From an uncultured Acidobacteriota bacterium (GTDB lineage: Bacteria; Acidobacteriota; Terriglobia; Bryobacterales; Bryobacteraceae), in assembly GCA_902826605.1 (NCBI GenBank), contig CADEFM010000001.1, forward strand, positions 62,001 to 126,000: a stretch of 64,000 bases of DNA. The letters are read 5' to 3'. A program made the position numbers and the translations under genes. The notes beneath the pieces were generated by a model that had not been told where the DNA came from, did not search any database, and saw only the letters and a list, made by a program, of their open reading frames with translations. Shown piece after piece: positions 61,419 through 64,000 of the stretch. Numbering within the stretch: position 1 is the first letter of the stretch; the number at the start of each line of letters is the position of its first letter.

Positions 61419-61745
61419 CTACTGATTTAACAGCGGAATATCCTTAACCGGCTTTGGGGCGGGAACTGAGGCCAGGTACGCGCGAATATCCGTGAGCTCG
61501 GCGTCGGAGAGCACCTTGGCGGTATAAGGCGGCATCTGCCCACCCGGTTTTCGAACGTACGCAATGATCACGGGCAAAGGTCGCGGATCCGGCGCAAGCT
61601 TGGGACCTGCATTACCGCCCTGGCCAACGTGGCCGTGGCATTGCCAGCAGCCCACTTTTTCAAACACGGCTTTCCCATTGGCGGCGTTGCCTTGAGCGAG
61701 CGCGGCCGCGGCGGAGACGAAGAATAGGATGAAGAATCTCTTCAT
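61419..61745 (-). CDS. Secreted class I c-type cytochrome
   Basis: The 108-residue protein has a signal peptide (residues 1-17), one heme-binding motif CWQCH, and a distal methionine in GGQMPPYTAKVLSDAEL. It is a small periplasmic electron carrier. It is transcribed against its neighbours. AGGGAAGG lies 8 bases before the ATG. Confidence 0.92.
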   Translation of the reverse strand: MKRFFILFFVSAAAALAQGNAANGKAVFEKVGCWQCHGHVGQGGNAGPKLAPDPRPLPVIIAYVRKPGGQMPPYTAKVLSDAELTDIRAYLASVPAPKPVKDIPLLNQ

Positions 61746-61882
61746 AGTTACTACCTTCCCTGGGCGACGCCAGGCTCTCTGCTATCTTGACATAGCCGGT
61801 GTTCGGATCGGTACCGTACTAGCATATCCCTGGGCCGGTGGGACTCATGGGAAACTCTTGGATGAGCAGAGCGCAAAAAGGG

Positions 61883-61888
61883 TATCCT
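61883..61888 (+). promoter_or_regulatory. Candidate -10 box of a leaderless transcript
   Basis: TATCCT lies 6 bases before the ATG at 61895, with no Shine-Dalgarno sequence. TTGGAT 19 bases further upstream is a weak -35 candidate. Confidence 0.4.
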
Positions 61889-61894
61889 TCTTCC

Positions 61895-63061
61895 ATGCGC
61901 CCTTTTGCGGCAGCCGCGATTCTAGCATGTGCAGCCATGCAGACAGTTTCGGCTCAACCGGATGCGAGCTTTGCGGGAACATGGAGGCTCGACCAGACCC
62001 GCAGCGAAATCGCGGCGTTGTTCTCGCCTCCCGAAGCGGTGCTGCAGATCGAACAGAGCGACGCCGAATTGACGCTATCCGCAGGCGTTGCAAATGGCGC
62101 GTTGATCGCGGTTTATCCATTGGACGGGAAGCCCCGGAAGCGCCAGTCGGGTGGTGTCTCAATCAGCACCACTGCGAAGTGGGAAGGGGTGGCGCTCATG
62201 GTGAATCGCGTAGTCAGCGGGCCTCAGACGTACTCGATTCTGGAGCGCTGGCGGAAATCTCGCGACGGCAGCATGCTGACCATCACGCGCACCATCGTGC
62301 GCATGAGCGGCGAAACGGAATCCGTGTTGGTCTATGAGAACGGCACGCGTGTTACCGCCGTACCGCCCAAAGCTCCCGAGCCAATCGTGGTTCCACAAAC
62401 CAGCACGCCCAGTCCCGAATCAGGCGGGTCGGCGCAGACGCCAGTCTTTCGGCCGAGGGCAGTTGCTTCGCAACCGGTGCAGGTGTTCGAGTCCGTCGAA
62501 TACGTGGTACCACAGGGCACGCGTATTGTGATGCGGCTGACCAATTCGGTGGACACCAAACGCACCGCGGCCGGGCAGCGCGTATATCTGGAGACAGCCG
62601 TGCCCGTTTTCGATGGCCGGCAACTGCTGATTCCCTCGGGCAGCGCGGTAATCGGCATCGTCACGGAATCCGATCGTGCCGGGCGGGTGAAAGGCCAGGC
62701 GGCGCTTAGTTTCAGTTTCGAAAAACTGACACTTCCGAATGGCGTATCGCGCGATATACGCTCCCGTGCCGTAAGCGTGGACGGGAAAGGCGATTTGGAG
62801 CCCTCGGAAGGCCGCATCAAAGGCGAAGGAAGTAGAGGCCGCGATACGGGTACGGTGGGCGCAACCACCGCAGCCGGGGCGGGCATCGGTGGGGTAGCGG
62901 GTGGCGCAGCGGGAGCGGGAATCGGCGCTGCTGTAGGCGCGGCTGCGGGCCTTGCAGGCGTATTCAGCTCGCGCGGGAAAGATGTGGTGCTGCCGGCGGG
63001 AACCACGATTGAAATGGCGCTGGATCGGGAACTGCGGTTTACCAGCGTTGATTTACCGTAA
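61895..63061 (+). CDS. Secreted protein with kinase-tail-like beta-domain
   Basis: The 388-residue protein has a signal peptide (about 1-20) and an N-terminal lipocalin-like block (SFAGTWRLDQTRSEI, VYPLDGKPRKRQSGG). A second beta-rich domain follows (about 205-300: VPQGTRIVMRLTNSVDTKRTAAGQRVYLETAVPV). A glycine/alanine-rich, possibly membrane-active stretch (about 325-365, GAGIGGVAGGAAGAGIGA) precedes the end. The second domain resembles the Ser/Thr kinase tail at 50 kb. ATG 61895 is the signal-peptide start. It converges with the acyltransferase and overlaps it by 9 bases. Confidence 0.65.
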   Translation: MRPFAAAAILACAAMQTVSAQPDASFAGTWRLDQTRSEIAALFSPPEAVLQIEQSDAELTLSAGVANGALIAVYPLDGKPRKRQSGGVSISTTAKWEGVALMVNRVVSGPQTYSILERWRKSRDGSMLTITRTIVRMSGETESVLVYENGTRVTAVPPKAPEPIVVPQTSTPSPESGGSAQTPVFRPRAVASQPVQVFESVEYVVPQGTRIVMRLTNSVDTKRTAAGQRVYLETAVPVFDGRQLLIPSGSAVIGIVTESDRAGRVKGQAALSFSFEKLTLPNGVSRDIRSRAVSVDGKGDLEPSEGRIKGEGSRGRDTGTVGATTAAGAGIGGVAGGAAGAGIGAAVGAAAGLAGVFSSRGKDVVLPAGTTIEMALDRELRFTSVDLP

Positions 63062-63487
63062 CAAGCGCGCCGGAGCGCCCACTACTGTTGTTCCTGGCGC
63101 GACGTCATGGGTAACAACTGCCCCTGCACCCACCAGTGAACCTTCGCCAATGGTCACGCCGCACATGATGACCGCACCGCTCCCAATGGAAGCTCCTTTG
63201 CGGACCAGGGTCTTCTCCAGCGTCCAAGCGCCATGCGCTCTTGGCCGTCTGTCATTGACGAACATGACGCCATGACCGACGAACACCTCATCCTCGATCG
63301 TGACGCCGTCGCAAAGAAATGTGTGTGAGGAAATCTTGCACATTCGTCCGACCCGCGCCCCACGCTGAATCTCGACGAAAGGTGCGATCGCGGTGCCTTC
63401 GCCAATTTCGCAGCCATAGAGGTTGACGAGCTCGGGATAGCGAATCATCACGCCGGGGGCGAGTATTACATCGTCGGCAATGGGCAT
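63053..63487 (-). CDS. Hexapeptide-repeat acyltransferase (WlbB/WbbJ type)
   Basis: The 144-residue protein is nearly all left-handed beta-helix: VILAPGVMIRYPELVNLYGCEIGEGTAIAPFVEIQRGA, then KISSHTFLCDGVTIEDEVFVGHGVMFVND and ASIGSGAVIMCGVTIGEGSLVGAGAVVTHDVAPG. Such enzymes acetylate sugar-nucleotide amines, as WlbB does. It follows the third aminotransferase by 10 bases on the same strand, so both probably act on one UDP-amino sugar. Confidence 0.88.
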   Translation of the reverse strand: MPIADDVILAPGVMIRYPELVNLYGCEIGEGTAIAPFVEIQRGARVGRMCKISSHTFLCDGVTIEDEVFVGHGVMFVNDRRPRAHGAWTLEKTLVRKGASIGSGAVIMCGVTIGEGSLVGAGAVVTHDVAPGTTVVGAPARLLR

Positions 63488-63497
63488 GAGATTCTAG

Positions 63498-64000
63498 CTA
63501 TGCGGGAACTTCGGCTAGGATTCCGGACGCTGCACCGCGCATAGCATTCGTGACCGCGTCGGCGACCTCCAGAACCTGATCTTCGGTCAATTCAGGGAAC
63601 ATCGGCAAGGATAGCACTTCAGCCGCGGCACGTTCTGATTCCGGGAAATCGCCTTTGCGATAACCGAGGCTCGAATAAGCCTCCGTAAGGTGCACTGGAA
63701 TCGGGTAGTGAATCCCGGTCTGCACCCCTGCTGCGGTCAAATCGTGCTGCAATTGCTCTCGATCCGCCACGCGAATGGCGTAGACATGAAAGACGTGTGA
63801 GGTTGTCTCCGGAGCGGTGGCCGGAGTTCGCACGCCGGAACCGCTGAGCAGTTGATTGTAGAGGGCCGCCCGAGTGGAACGACGGGCGTTTGCTTCATCC
63901 AGCCGTGGAAGCTTCACATTCAAAACAGCGCCCTGCAAGCCCTCCAACCGGTAGTTAAAGCCCGGCAGGACATGGTGATACTTCTTTTCCTGACCCCAGT
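63498..64000 (-). CDS. DegT/DnrJ-type sugar aminotransferase, partial (third copy)
   Basis: The right edge of the window cuts the gene; about 167 C-terminal residues are visible, beginning KKYHHVLPGFNYRLEGLQGAVL, a signature of the DegT/WlbC/PglC-like aminotransferases. Later HVFHVYAIRV and GIHYPIPVHLTEAYSSLG complete the pattern. Its PLP lysine lies outside. It precedes a hexapeptide acyltransferase, as in the 2,3-diacetamido sugar pathway. It is the third such enzyme in 8 kb. Confidence 0.9.
   Translation of the reverse strand, partial: WGQEKKYHHVLPGFNYRLEGLQGAVLNVKLPRLDEANARRSTRAALYNQLLSGSGVRTPATAPETTSHVFHVYAIRVADREQLQHDLTAAGVQTGIHYPIPVHLTEAYSSLGYRKGDFPESERAAAEVLSLPMFPELTEDQVLEVADAVTNAMRGAASGILAEVPA

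Overview
The window reads as chromosomal DNA from a soil-type member of the Acidobacteriota, probably of the Solibacteres/Bryobacterales kind. This is an inference from gene content: an Oar-type TonB receptor tail, a Ser/Thr kinase with an Ala/Pro-rich tail, AsmA and POT proteins, secreted proteins of unknown function typical of that phylum, and many overlapping-stop operons. There is no 16S rRNA gene or other decisive marker. Nearly the whole window is coding on one strand or the other, with three tRNA genes and one IS3-family insertion sequence.

Layout. 1-4.5 kb: TonB receptor end, CreD-like membrane protein, yvcK, glmU. 4.5-10.4 kb: secreted protein, truB, tRNA-Ser and a large PAS/GAF sensor kinase with its LuxR-type regulator. 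10.4-15.8 kb: DHH phosphoesterase, thrC, then a chain lipoprotein / geranylgeranyl-reductase-like enzyme / hemL / a 66-residue Cys4 protein. 15.8-20.6 kb: SAM hydroxide adenosyltransferase, divergent from a cysteine desulfurase-mnmA-acyltransferase-lipoprotein operon. 20-26.7 kb: Hpt protein, methyltransferase, tRNA-Val, class V aminotransferase and smc. 26.7-31.6 kb: MsbA-like ABC transporter preceded by an accessory run of small unknown genes with a GIY-YIG protein, divergent from an XRE-type regulator. 31.6-36.4 kb: RRM protein, DUF72, and a tldD-tldE-membrane protein-receiver operon. 36.5-40.6 kb: a probable light-response locus, in which a B12-binding MerR photoreceptor, an epimerase and two SRPBCC proteins are divergent from photolyase. 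40.7-44.9 kb: secreted protein, unknown gene, IS3 element and tRNA-Arg. 44.9-54 kb: peptide transporter, AsmA, Ser/Thr kinase, mltG-ruvX, AI-2E permease and small proteins. 54-64 kb: a surface-glycan cluster with a membrane glycosyltransferase-like protein, NeuD-like acetyltransferase, three DegT-type aminotransferases, GT2, epimerase and hexapeptide acyltransferase, with cytochrome c and a secreted protein between.

The most notable signals beyond ordinary annotation are four. (1) A -10-like TAnnnT box (GATAAT in one case) lies about 4-7 bases before the start codon of many first-in-transcript genes that lack a Shine-Dalgarno sequence, pointing to widespread leaderless transcription. The clearest cases are at 747, 12838, 36407 and the divergent ruvX / AI-2E pair. 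(2) The CarH/LitR-like photosensor locus keeps the B12- and light-sensing residues and has an 11-bp-period repeat in the divergent promoter. (3) The compact unknown operon at 28.7-30.2 kb has a near-consensus promoter and inverted repeats facing an XRE regulator. (4) A T-TTT-TTG slippery heptamer joins the two IS3 frames. Small genes and likely start corrections (15648-15848; yvcK at a CTG codon; truB at GTG) are also recorded.
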